Below, piece after piece: positions 1-7,519 of a DNA stretch of 26,870 nucleotides (positions are counted from its first letter, which is position 1; every line of letters starts with the position of its first letter). The stretch comes from Treponemataceae bacterium (lineage in GTDB: Bacteria; Spirochaetota; Spirochaetia; Treponematales; Treponemataceae), in assembly GCA_024697985.1 (NCBI GenBank), contig JAILRX010000106.1, forward strand, positions 1 to 26,870, given 5' to 3'. Made by a program: the position numbers and the translations under genes. The notes below the pieces were generated by a model that saw only the letters and a program-made list of their open reading frames with translations, was not told the origin of the DNA and ran no database searches.

Positions 1-355
1 TTCTGTAAAAATTATAGTGAGTCTTGTCCGTAAGCGGAATCAAATCGGCAGGCTTATAGGCACTTGAAACCTTGTGAGTCTTGTCGATTAAAAGAAGCAG
101 GTCATCCTTGTCGTTTTCAAGAACGTAGTTCAAATCAGCAATAAATGCTGCCTTGTTTTTGAGGATATAATCGGCCATTTCAGGTGCTTCGCCCAAAACG
201 TTTGTAAACGGATATTCACCCGAAGATCGTTTTGCAAAAAGGGATTCAAGTTTTTCTTCATCCGCCGATTTTGCACAGGCAAAAGAAATCAAACTGAAAG
301 AACATAAAACAAAAGAAAAAAGTTTTCTTGCGGCATTATTAAAAGTAAGTTTCAT
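1..355 (-). CDS. VanY-type D-alanyl-D-alanine carboxypeptidase-like lipoprotein (partial, N-terminal part only)
   Basis: The gene runs off the left edge; about 118 N-terminal residues are visible. It starts with ATG at 355, and the start overlaps the stop of the upstream gene (TAATG), so the two are translationally coupled. The N-terminus is a secretion signal (MKLTFNNAARKLFSFVLCSF...) ending in SLISFAC, which fits a loose spirochaetal lipobox. The later segment LIDKTHKVSSAYKPADLIP is the pattern that precedes the catalytic domain in VanY/M15B peptidases, which trim the terminal D-Ala of peptidoglycan stem peptides in the periplasm. The zinc ligands lie outside the window, so the enzyme class is inferred from this N-terminal signature. 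It is the last visible gene of the dnaJ operon. Confidence 0.7.
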   Translation of the reverse strand, partial: MKLTFNNAARKLFSFVLCSFSLISFACAKSADEEKLESLFAKRSSGEYPFTNVLGEAPEMADYILKNKAAFIADLNYVLENDKDDLLLLIDKTHKVSSAYKPADLIPLTDKTHYNFYR

Positions 356-1923
356 TAAGTTGTCATTCCCCTATATTTTAATTCGAGCATTGAAAGTCCC
401 ATTCCCGAATATTTGAATTTATTATCCAAAATCTTTTCTGAATCAGCATTTTCATCAGCACAGACATAGAAGCAGTCGCCGCCTTTCACAACCATTGATT
501 TCACATCAATTTGAGATGAGATATCACTGTTTTCTCCAAGTCGGAAATTTGCCATTTCAACAGGAGCAACTGTCTTATCATCAGAATCAAAGAAACCGAC
601 AAATGGAAGTCCGGCATTCACATAAGAAATTTTATGCATGTTGAAATCAACCAGAGCAAAGAAAATCTGTATTTCTGAATTTTTCGGAATATTCTTGAAA
701 ATATAATCGTTTACCTTTTCGACAAAAAGCTTAAGGTCCGGCGTACAGTCGAAAATTGTTCGATAGATTGATTTAAGGACGAGCATATTTCGTCGTATCT
801 CTGGAGTGTTATTTTTGATTTCACCAAAAACAATCAGATAGCTGTTCAAATCAATCTTTATAAAATCCATAATGTCATCAGAAGTCTTATTCAAAGTTCC
901 GACGTTGTATTCTGCATCAAGTTTTGAACTTGGGATATTTTCCGTATAATACTGAAGGTATTGCAAAAGCTGGTTTTCTTCAGAAATTCGATAGCCCACC
1001 CTGTTGAATTCTTCTTTTGCCGCATATCGACCGTAAAGATGCTTGCTAAGATACCACGAAGCAACCAAAAGGATGACATTCCAGAACAAAAGCAAAACGT
1101 AATATGATATTCTCCATTCAGGTTTAATCAGTATTGAAAACATATATGGCACGGAAAACAATAAGCCTGCACCTACAACTGAACAGCAGAAATCCTTGGC
1201 AAGAAACAGTGAAAAAGAAAGCGTAAGTTTTTCATCTTCCGGCTTAATCCAAAGAATCATAGGTAATATTACAAAAGCAAATGGAAAAAGCGCATTGTAA
1301 TAATTGATGGAATCAGGATTAAATAGTGAAAGTCCGAGCACTAAGGCTAAAGTTGCAAAGGTAAAAGTTATTGCGACAATGACATAACCCAAGAAAAGCT
1401 TTTCTGTCTGCTCCTTGTTGCGAATAATTTTAATCAGACAGGAAATGACCGAAGCCAGAGGCAGGATTAAAACGTATACCAGATAGAACAGCGTCAGGAA
1501 CGAAAATTTAGAATCGCCCACATTCTGCATTCGGATAAAATAGCCTGATGACATGCTGTATGAAAAATCCGTGCTTGTCATGAAAACCATGTAAGCGGCA
1601 GCTGAAATTGATATTACTTCAAAAAGCGAAATGACTGTTCTGTTCGTTGTATTAAGCGAAAGCAAGAAGTTAGACGCAATATAGGTTGAACCAATCGATG
1701 CAATGAAATAAACCATATAACCTACGATGCACGACAAGGCTTCAAGTTTCAAAAGCGAAAATAAAATGAAAAGAGCATTCAAAACGGCAGAGATTCCAAA
1801 ACAAAGAAAAACATAGTTCATCGAAACGACATTTATCTGTTTTCGAACCTTAACCTTTATCGCAGCATAAAAAAGGAAGGCCGCAAAAACCAAGTTCAAT
1901 AAAATTGTAACTACAGTCGTCAT
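355..1923 (-). CDS. Multi-pass membrane protein with decayed SpoIIE/PP2C-like domain
   Basis: The protein has 522 residues. Roughly nine hydrophobic segments (about 5-22, 31-56, 62-88, 97-116, 141-165, 177-201, 208-226, 243-266, 273-293) are followed by a cytoplasmic domain from about 330. The layout of that domain follows SpoIIE/RsbU phosphatases. TSDDIMDF (347-354) sits where SGDxYDF is expected, FGEIKNNT (366-373) where GDVSGHG is expected, YVNAGLPFVGFF (434-445) matches the NAGHxPxxL strand, and GDCFYVCADE (482-491) replaces the LLYTDG strand. The SGHG turn is lost and the protein ends before a DDxTL motif, so metal-dependent catalysis is doubtful. I infer a pseudo-phosphatase that may bind a partner. 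The start ATG overlaps the preceding stop (ATGA), and the stop overlaps the next start. The family assignment is by my own motif alignment, not by a search. Confidence 0.6.
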   Translation of the reverse strand: MTTVVTILLNLVFAAFLFYAAIKVKVRKQINVVSMNYVFLCFGISAVLNALFILFSLLKLEALSCIVGYMVYFIASIGSTYIASNFLLSLNTTNRTVISLFEVISISAAAYMVFMTSTDFSYSMSSGYFIRMQNVGDSKFSFLTLFYLVYVLILPLASVISCLIKIIRNKEQTEKLFLGYVIVAITFTFATLALVLGLSLFNPDSINYYNALFPFAFVILPMILWIKPEDEKLTLSFSLFLAKDFCCSVVGAGLLFSVPYMFSILIKPEWRISYYVLLLFWNVILLVASWYLSKHLYGRYAAKEEFNRVGYRISEENQLLQYLQYYTENIPSSKLDAEYNVGTLNKTSDDIMDFIKIDLNSYLIVFGEIKNNTPEIRRNMLVLKSIYRTIFDCTPDLKLFVEKVNDYIFKNIPKNSEIQIFFALVDFNMHKISYVNAGLPFVGFFDSDDKTVAPVEMANFRLGENSDISSQIDVKSMVVKGGDCFYVCADENADSEKILDNKFKYSGMGLSMLELKYRGMTT

Positions 1924-2666
1924 ATTTCAAGCCCCCTTCTCGTGATTACTTCGATTACATCATCATTTTTCAATGGATAGTTAGTCTCGATAAACGGAAG
2001 CTGTTTTTCAGCTGCCATCTCATATTTATTTGAAATCAAAGGAACGCTATCAGTAACCAGAGTTTTCTTAGGATGGATGAAAATATCGTAATCAGAACCG
2101 TTTATAAAACTAAGGTTCATTTCTGTATTGTCGATGATGCCTGCAATTACAGAAATCCTAACTCCCTTCATGTTCAAAAGAAAGATGGATTTGTCCAGAT
2201 ACTCCATGTTTTTCTTGAGGTCTGTATTATCGCCGACAGCATCAAAAGTGCTTTGTACGATTTTCTTTACGATTTCAGAACCAACTCTTCTGTTTTCAAC
2301 TTCGCAAACATAAAAAAGATTCTTGGTAAAATCCAGAGGGATGATATCGAAAATGGCATTTTCTGAAAGGTCAAACTTTAAGGAAAGGTTTTTCGAAAGT
2401 TCAATCGAGTCGATACCATCTGAAGTTTTCGTAATCGTAAAAGACTTATCCTTGTCTTTCTGTTCATAGACGAAACGGTCATAGAACAGATTGACAAATT
2501 TATAGGTTAAAATCTGGGAGCAGATAAAGAAGAAAAAGCCCAGTATCAATGTGGCCGGAAGTCCTGTTGAATCATTAATTACAAAGTAGCTGATGCTCAT
2601 ACCGATGCAGGCAACTACAAAACTAAGCAGGAGGACAAGGCAAAATCGTTTTGCTGTCTTTTTCAT
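1920..2666 (-). CDS. Two-pass membrane protein with decayed SpoIIE/PP2C-like domain
   Basis: The protein has 248 residues, with two transmembrane helices (about 8-30 and 35-62) and a soluble domain to the end. The domain keeps the SpoIIE/PP2C strand order in degenerate form: SENAIFDI (101-108) in place of SGDxYDF, CEVENRRVGS (121-130) in place of GDVSGHGxxS, a FINGSDYDIFI strand (188-198) in place of the NAGHxPxxL strand, and DDVIEVITRRG (235-245) in place of GDxLLLYTDG. Metal-binding Asp positions are lost, and the chain stops just after the TDG-equivalent. It is probably catalytically dead. A good Shine-Dalgarno (AAGGAGC) precedes the ATG, 20 bp after dnaJ. The gene overlaps the next one by 4 bp, and that neighbour carries the same decayed domain, so the two may form a pair. 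Function is unknown. Confidence 0.55.
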   Translation of the reverse strand: MKKTAKRFCLVLLLSFVVACIGMSISYFVINDSTGLPATLILGFFFFICSQILTYKFVNLFYDRFVYEQKDKDKSFTITKTSDGIDSIELSKNLSLKFDLSENAIFDIIPLDFTKNLFYVCEVENRRVGSEIVKKIVQSTFDAVGDNTDLKKNMEYLDKSIFLLNMKGVRISVIAGIIDNTEMNLSFINGSDYDIFIHPKKTLVTDSVPLISNKYEMAAEKQLPFIETNYPLKNDDVIEVITRRGLEI

Positions 2667-2686
2667 TAACTAAAGCTCCTTAGGAT

Positions 2687-3805
2687 TTAATTCCTGGATA
2701 AATCAGATATCTTTATCAATTTTGGAGAGTCAGATGGATCTGAAACTTTCATCAATTCTTCATAAAGAGCCTTTTCTTTAGAAGAAAGCCTTGATGGAGT
2801 CTGCACGATGAGTTTTACGTACAGATCACCTTTTGAACTTGAATTGACAGAAGCAACTCCTTCGTCGCGAATTTTAACAAGCTTTCCGCTTTGAATTCCT
2901 GAAGGAATCTTAAGCTTGATTTTTCTGTTATCAAGCGTATTTATAAAGATTTCTGCGCCCAAAGCAGCCTGAGGCAACGTAATAGGAACAGCACAGTACA
3001 AATCTTTTCCGTCACGTTCAAAATATTCATGTGATTTAACATGGATTACAACAAAAAGGTCTCCGGCAGGTCCGCCGTTTCGGCCCGCATTTCCCTGTCG
3101 CGGAATCGTGATTCGTTTTCCGTCATCAACTCCGGCTGGAATCGTTATGGCAATCTTTCGTTTCTTTGATTTTACGCCAGTTCCGCCACAATAAGGACAA
3201 GGATTGTCGATTACAGAACCCGTACCCTGACAGGTCGGACAGGTCTGAGCCATCGAAAAGAAACCGGCACTTCGTCTGACTTGACCGGCACCGCGACAGG
3301 TAGGACAGGTTTTTCTAGATGCACCATTTGCACCGCCTGTACCATGACAGTTGTCACAAGTTTCTTCATGCTGGAATGAAATTTCTGTTTTAGTTCCGAA
3401 AACGGCTTCCTGGAATGAAATTTCAAGATCATATCTGAGGTTAGCGCCCTGATTAGGACCTGACGAGCTCCGACGTGAAGAACCGCCTCCGAAAAAGTTT
3501 TCGAAAATACTGCCGAAGTCACCGAAAATATCGTCGAAATCATGGAACTGATTAGGGTTAAAACCTCCGGCACCGGCACCGTCTACGCCGGCAAAACCGA
3601 ACTGATCATAAGCCTTTCGTTTTTCGTCATCAGAAAGAACCTCGTAAGCCTCGGTTGCTTCCTTGAATTTTTCTTCTGCTTCTTTATTTCCAGGATTTTT
3701 ATCAGGATGATATTGAATCGCTAATTTTCTGTAGCCTTTTTTAATTTCATCTTTTGTAGCATTCTTGGCAACACCAAGAACTTCATAATAATCACGTTTA
3801 GCCAT
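2687..3805 (-). CDS. dnaJ: Chaperone protein DnaJ (class I Hsp40)
   Basis: The protein has 372 residues and stimulates DnaK ATPase activity while delivering unfolded substrates. The J domain occupies about residues 1-70 with HPD at 33-35. A Gly/Phe-rich linker follows (about 75-118), then the zinc-binding region with four CxxCxGxG-type repeats (Cys 150/153, 167/170, 189/192, 203/206) and the two C-terminal substrate-binding domains. All class I parts are present. The frame stays open upstream to 3931, but the start MAKRDYYEVLG at 3805 fits the family and is preceded by an AAGGAT Shine-Dalgarno; the upstream stretch crosses the dnaK terminator and is not coding. dnaJ is separated from dnaK by that terminator, has its own promoter, and leads the operon of two pseudo-phosphatase-like membrane proteins and a carboxypeptidase. 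Confidence 0.97.
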   Translation of the reverse strand: MAKRDYYEVLGVAKNATKDEIKKGYRKLAIQYHPDKNPGNKEAEEKFKEATEAYEVLSDDEKRKAYDQFGFAGVDGAGAGGFNPNQFHDFDDIFGDFGSIFENFFGGGSSRRSSSGPNQGANLRYDLEISFQEAVFGTKTEISFQHEETCDNCHGTGGANGASRKTCPTCRGAGQVRRSAGFFSMAQTCPTCQGTGSVIDNPCPYCGGTGVKSKKRKIAITIPAGVDDGKRITIPRQGNAGRNGGPAGDLFVVIHVKSHEYFERDGKDLYCAVPITLPQAALGAEIFINTLDNRKIKLKIPSGIQSGKLVKIRDEGVASVNSSSKGDLYVKLIVQTPSRLSSKEKALYEELMKVSDPSDSPKLIKISDLSRN

Positions 3806-3824
3806 TTTCAAATCCTTATCAAAA

Positions 3825-3853
3825 AGTTTAGCATGAAAGGCGTATTTTTTCAA
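3825..3853 (-). promoter_or_regulatory. Sigma70-type promoter of dnaJ
   Basis: On the minus strand, TTGAAA (3848-3853) is followed by a 17-bp spacer and TAAACT (3825-3830). The -10 box ends 19 bp before the dnaJ ATG, leaving room for a short leader with the AAGGAT Shine-Dalgarno. It lies just downstream of the dnaK terminator, so dnaJ can be transcribed independently. Predicted by eye only. Confidence 0.6.
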
Positions 3854-3886
3854 TCTATAAAGAATAAGCCTCTCGTGCAGATAAAT

Positions 3887-3926
3887 AAAAAAAAACGCAC
3901 CCGCCTCTATACAGCAAGGTGCGCTT
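3887..3926 (-). terminator. Rho-independent terminator after dnaK
   Basis: Read on the minus strand, about 35 bp after the dnaK stop, a CGCACC/GGTGCG stem with a roughly 16-nt loop is followed by a run of nine T. It should end the grpE-dnaK transcript before dnaJ. Confidence 0.8.
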
Positions 3927-3960
3927 TTCAAGAACCGCAGTGAATACGGTCCTCAAAAAT

Positions 3961-5892
3961 TTATTTGTCGTCGTCTACAACTTCGTAGTCAACATCATCA
4001 GCTGTACCGCTTGTGCTTGAACTGCCGGCACTCTGTTCTCCAGAAGCTCCTGCACCTGCATTACCTGCACCAGCTGCTCCACCCTGAGCTGCCTGCTGCT
4101 TGTAAACTTCTTCAGCAATCTTATAAGAAGCCTGCTTAAGTTCTTCTGTCTTAGCCTTGATGTCTTCAACATTGTCGCTTTCCAAAGCTTTCTTCAAGTT
4201 TGCAATTGCATCTTCAATCTTCTGCTTATCAGCACCAGAAACTTTGTCTCCAAGTTCTTTCAAAGATTTTTCTGTAGCATAAACCATAGAGTCAGCTTCG
4301 TTTCGAACTTCAACCTTCTCTCTTTCTTTCTTATCTGATTCAGCGTTTGCTTCAGCTTCCTTAACCATTCGGTCGATTTCGCTTTCGCTCAAGCCGCTTG
4401 AAGATTCAATTCGTACGCTCTGCTCTTTTCCAGTTCCGAGGTCCTTAGCAGAAACGTGTACGATACCGTTTACGTCGATATCGAAGGTAACTTCAATCTG
4501 TGGAACTCCACGAGGAGCTGCAGGAATACCGACAAGGTCGAATCGTCCCAAAGTTCGGTTCTGGCTTGCCATTTCTCGTTCACCCTGAAGTACGTGGATT
4601 GAAACGGCTGTCTGTCCATCAGCAGCAGTAGAGAAGATCTGGCTCTTCTTTGTAGGAATTGTTGTGTTTCGTGCAATAAGTTTTGTCATTACGCCACCCA
4701 TTGTCTCGATTCCCAAAGAAAGTGGAGTTACATCAAGCAAGAGAACGTCTTTTACATCTCCACCGATGATACCACCCTGAATAGCTGCACCGATAGCAAC
4801 TGCTTCGTCTGGGTTTACACCTTTTGAACCTTCCTTACCGAAGATTTCTTTAACAACCTGCATTACTTTTGGCATACGTGTTGAACCACCAACAAGCAAT
4901 ACTTCATCGATTTCACTAGCTGTTACACCAGCATCTTTCAAAGCTTTTCGACAAGGTTCCTTTGTCTTTTCGAAAAGGTCATCTGTCATCTGCTCGAATT
5001 TTGCTCGAGTCAATGTTTTCTGTAAGTTCTTTGCACCTGAAGCATCAGCTGTAATAAATGGAAGGTTGATGTCAGTAGAAGAAAGAGCTGAAAGTTCAAT
5101 CTTTGCTTTTTCAGCAGCTTCTCGAAGTCTCTGCAAAGCCATTCGGTCCTTTGAAAGATCAATTCCTGTTTCATCTTTGAATTCAGTGATGAGCCAGTCG
5201 ATAATTCGTCGGTCAAAGTCATCACCACCAAGATGTGTATCACCATTTGTTGATTTTACTTCGAATACACCGTCACCAAGTTCGAGGATTGAAATATCGA
5301 ATGTACCACCACCAAGGTCGTAAACAGCGATTGTTCGGTCATTTTTCTGGTCCTTGTTGAAACCATAAGCCAAAGATGCAGCTGTAGGTTCGTTGATGAT
5401 TCGTTTTACGTCCAAACCTGCGATTTTTCCGGCATCTTTTGTAGCCTGTCGCTGAGCATCGTTGAAGTAAGCTGGAACTGTGATTACAGCTTCTGTAACT
5501 TCTTCTCCGAGGTAGTCTTCTGCAGTCTTCTTCATTTTCTGAAGGATCAAAGCACTGATTTCCTGTGGTGAATAAAGTTTTCCGCTGATGTCAACACGAA
5601 CGTCTTCTCCGTGATCTACAACGTGATATGGAACGTTCTTAGCTTCTCCTGTAAGTTCGCTGTATCTATGTCCGATAAATCTCTTGATTGAATAAACTGT
5701 ATTTTCAGGGTTTGTAATCATCTGGTTTTTAGCAGTTACACCAACAACTTTTTCGCCGTTTGCCTTAAAACCAACGATTGAAGGTGTTGTTCGAATACCT
5801 TCAGAGTTCTGAATTACGACAGGTTCGTTGCCTTCCATTACGGCAACACATGAATTAGTAGTTCCCAAGTCAATTCCAATAATCTTTCCCAT
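3961..5892 (-). CDS. dnaK: Molecular chaperone DnaK (Hsp70)
   Basis: The protein has 643 residues, the usual length, and is the ATP-dependent cytoplasmic chaperone that works with GrpE and DnaJ. The N-terminal phosphate loop IGIDLGTTNSCVAVMEG, the YFNDAQRQATKDAG segment, the AVYDLGGGTFDIS phosphate-2 loop and the GGSTRMPKV adenosine motif are all present. They are followed by the beta-sandwich substrate domain, a charged helical lid, and an Ala/Gly/Ser-rich tail ending in an acidic EVVDDDK tip. The ATG at 5892 has an AGAGGG Shine-Dalgarno. grpE lies 29 bp upstream, and a strong terminator follows the stop. Arg is coded mainly by CGA in the stretches I read, unusual for a highly expressed gene. 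Confidence 0.99.
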   Translation of the reverse strand: MGKIIGIDLGTTNSCVAVMEGNEPVVIQNSEGIRTTPSIVGFKANGEKVVGVTAKNQMITNPENTVYSIKRFIGHRYSELTGEAKNVPYHVVDHGEDVRVDISGKLYSPQEISALILQKMKKTAEDYLGEEVTEAVITVPAYFNDAQRQATKDAGKIAGLDVKRIINEPTAASLAYGFNKDQKNDRTIAVYDLGGGTFDISILELGDGVFEVKSTNGDTHLGGDDFDRRIIDWLITEFKDETGIDLSKDRMALQRLREAAEKAKIELSALSSTDINLPFITADASGAKNLQKTLTRAKFEQMTDDLFEKTKEPCRKALKDAGVTASEIDEVLLVGGSTRMPKVMQVVKEIFGKEGSKGVNPDEAVAIGAAIQGGIIGGDVKDVLLLDVTPLSLGIETMGGVMTKLIARNTTIPTKKSQIFSTAADGQTAVSIHVLQGEREMASQNRTLGRFDLVGIPAAPRGVPQIEVTFDIDVNGIVHVSAKDLGTGKEQSVRIESSSGLSESEIDRMVKEAEANAESDKKEREKVEVRNEADSMVYATEKSLKELGDKVSGADKQKIEDAIANLKKALESDNVEDIKAKTEELKQASYKIAEEVYKQQAAQGGAAGAGNAGAGASGEQSAGSSSTSGTADDVDYEVVDDDK

Positions 5893-5921
5893 TTTATTTC
5901 CCTCTTAGTTTTTATAAGTTT

Positions 5922-6539
5922 TTATTTTTCCTCTGTTTCTGTTTTTTCCGTGTCCGATTCAGCATTTGCACTGCCATCAGGCATAGAAACCATTACTTTT
6001 GCATGTCGCAAAACTCTTTCTTTAAGCATATAGCCTTTCATATAAACTTCTGCAAGACAAGGCTCTTTTACAGGAGCCGGATTGCTTGCTATTGCTTCAT
6101 GTTTTTCAGGATCGAACGCATCGCCCTTTTCTGCAAAAGCAACAAGGTTGTATTTTGATTCAAGAGTATTTTTCAACTGTCTCTGAATCATCACTACACC
6201 GTCAACCAAAGGCTTGGCAGCTTCCACCTCTTTGGCACTTTCACTTGCAGCAAGCGCCCTGTCCAGGTCATCAAGTATGTTAAGCAAATCTGTAAGCAAA
6301 TTTGAGTTTGCATAATCGATTGCATCCTGCTTTTCGCGAATCATTCGCTTTCGGTAATTATCGAAGTCTGCACATTTTCGGATATAATTATCTTTGTATT
6401 CTGCAGCCTCTTTTTGAGCATCAGCAAGCTGCTTCTCTACAGAAGGTTCGTTTTTGTCTGCTTCTGGTGCTTGAGTTTCTGTTGATTCGACTGTTTCGTT
6501 TGTCTCATCCAAGTTTTTGTTTTCTTCTTCTGTATTCAT
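5922..6539 (-). CDS. grpE: Nucleotide exchange factor GrpE
   Basis: The protein has 205 residues. A very acidic, low-complexity N-terminus (about 1-40) leads into a long coiled-coil helix containing the family core DNYIRKCADFDNYRKRM. The compact C-terminal beta domain contains DPEKHEAIA and the closing GYMLKERVLRHAKVMVS pattern. GrpE releases ADP from DnaK. It sits 29 bp upstream of dnaK and 38 bp downstream of the 311-codon gene. No Shine-Dalgarno precedes the ATG at 6539; a stop lies seven codons upstream in frame, so a longer protein is not possible. A TTGACG box lies 30 bp before the start, so grpE may have its own promoter as well as read-through from asnA. I see no CIRCE inverted repeat in front of it. 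Confidence 0.97.
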   Translation of the reverse strand: MNTEEENKNLDETNETVESTETQAPEADKNEPSVEKQLADAQKEAAEYKDNYIRKCADFDNYRKRMIREKQDAIDYANSNLLTDLLNILDDLDRALAASESAKEVEAAKPLVDGVVMIQRQLKNTLESKYNLVAFAEKGDAFDPEKHEAIASNPAPVKEPCLAEVYMKGYMLKERVLRHAKVMVSMPDGSANAESDTEKTETEEK

Positions 6540-6546
6540 ATCAATA

Positions 6547-6575
6547 AGATAATAATTTTAATAACAAATCGTCAA
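6547..6575 (-). promoter_or_regulatory. Possible grpE promoter, very close to the start codon
   Basis: TTGACG (6570-6575) matches the -35 consensus at five of six bases. The -10 is ambiguous: TTATCT with a 17-bp spacer ending 7 bp before the ATG, or the better TATTAT with a 15-bp spacer ending 9 bp before it. Either would leave almost no 5' leader, in keeping with the missing Shine-Dalgarno. The region is AT-rich, so chance matches are possible. Confidence 0.35.
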
Positions 6576-6577
6576 TA

Positions 6578-7513
6578 TTATTGAGTGATGAAATTTGCAC
6601 CGAATTCTGTCATTACGATTTTTACTGACATGAATTCCATGCAGGTTTCTTCAGAAAAGGAAACCAAATCCATTGCGTATGGAGAAAGAAGATCTTCCGG
6701 ATTATAGGAAAGTTCGAGAAGTGATTCCTGTCCTTCGCAGTCGCACCTGGACAGCGCGCCGTGCAGCTTTATTAAGTCGCTGGCGGCGGTAAACACATGA
6801 TTCAGATGTTTTTCCTCGAATTTAAGCTTTAAAAACGCCAGCTGCATTTTTTCGATTTCGGCATGGGAAGTTTTTTCCAGGTCAAAGCCGGTTCCCTGTC
6901 CGCAGTTGTTGCATCTCTGCCATTCGGCAAAATCTGAAAGCAGAACGCTCGGCCTTAAACGAAGGGCATTCGTAACGGCCAAAAACCACGGCACGGCGCG
7001 CCCGTTAGAATAGAAGGCATCGAGGGCAAAACTCAAATTGCGGATGTTTTTTATATCCTGGGTTGAAAGCTTGTCAGTAGGAACAAGCGAAGAGTTTTCT
7101 ATATAAATATGGTTCGGATAGTAAGAAATTGCCTCGTCCAGGCAGGCTCTGAAACGCTTCATCGTCGAAAAATTTGATGAATCAATCAAAAACCCAAAAA
7201 CAAGACCTGATTCATTCAAAAGCGAAACTTTCTTATTGCAGAGCTTTTTCTTTTCATCAAGAAACGAACTTTCAAAATCAAATTCAAGGCAGCAGGAAAT
7301 CTGCAAGAAAAGATCCATCAGTTTTTTGTTGAGCACTTCGAGCTTTGTCTGAACCGTAAGGTTCAAATCCGGGCAAGATTTTATGACAACCTGAACGAGT
7401 TTTTCAATTGATTCAGCATCAGGAACGAAAACCTCAAGTTCGGTTATTCCGTTTTTCTGAATCAGTTCAGGATGAGAAATCAAATTTTGGACAGTAAAAT
7501 GAAATTGTTCCAA
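6578..7513 (-). CDS. Radical-SAM-like protein lacking the Fe-S cysteine motif (function unknown)
   Basis: The ORF has 311 codons, starts with TTG and has no clear Shine-Dalgarno. It begins two sense codons after the asnA stop, in the same reading frame. The sequence follows the second half of a radical-SAM barrel and its tail: an LEVLNKKLMDLF helix, an LEFDFESS strand, the VSLLNESGLVFGFLIDSSN strand region (normally ending in a GLPGE-like loop), an HIYIENSSLVPTDKL strand, and an ALDAFYSNGRAVPWF segment like the C-terminal part of B12-binding/DUF4080-type radical-SAM proteins. There is no CxxxCxxC, and a CNNC pair at about 200 is not the same motif. I infer a degenerate, probably non-catalytic relative. 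Transcription is probably shared with asnA. The family link is by eye and uncertain. Confidence 0.5.
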   Translation of the reverse strand: MEQFHFTVQNLISHPELIQKNGITELEVFVPDAESIEKLVQVVIKSCPDLNLTVQTKLEVLNKKLMDLFLQISCCLEFDFESSFLDEKKKLCNKKVSLLNESGLVFGFLIDSSNFSTMKRFRACLDEAISYYPNHIYIENSSLVPTDKLSTQDIKNIRNLSFALDAFYSNGRAVPWFLAVTNALRLRPSVLLSDFAEWQRCNNCGQGTGFDLEKTSHAEIEKMQLAFLKLKFEEKHLNHVFTAASDLIKLHGALSRCDCEGQESLLELSYNPEDLLSPYAMDLVSFSEETCMEFMSVKIVMTEFGANFITQ

Positions 7514-7519
7514 TTGAAT

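Noticed and set aside
3806..3931. A 42-residue N-terminal extension of DnaJ
   Set aside because: It would translate the dnaK terminator and the dnaJ promoter; DnaJ starts at MAKRDYYE with its own Shine-Dalgarno.
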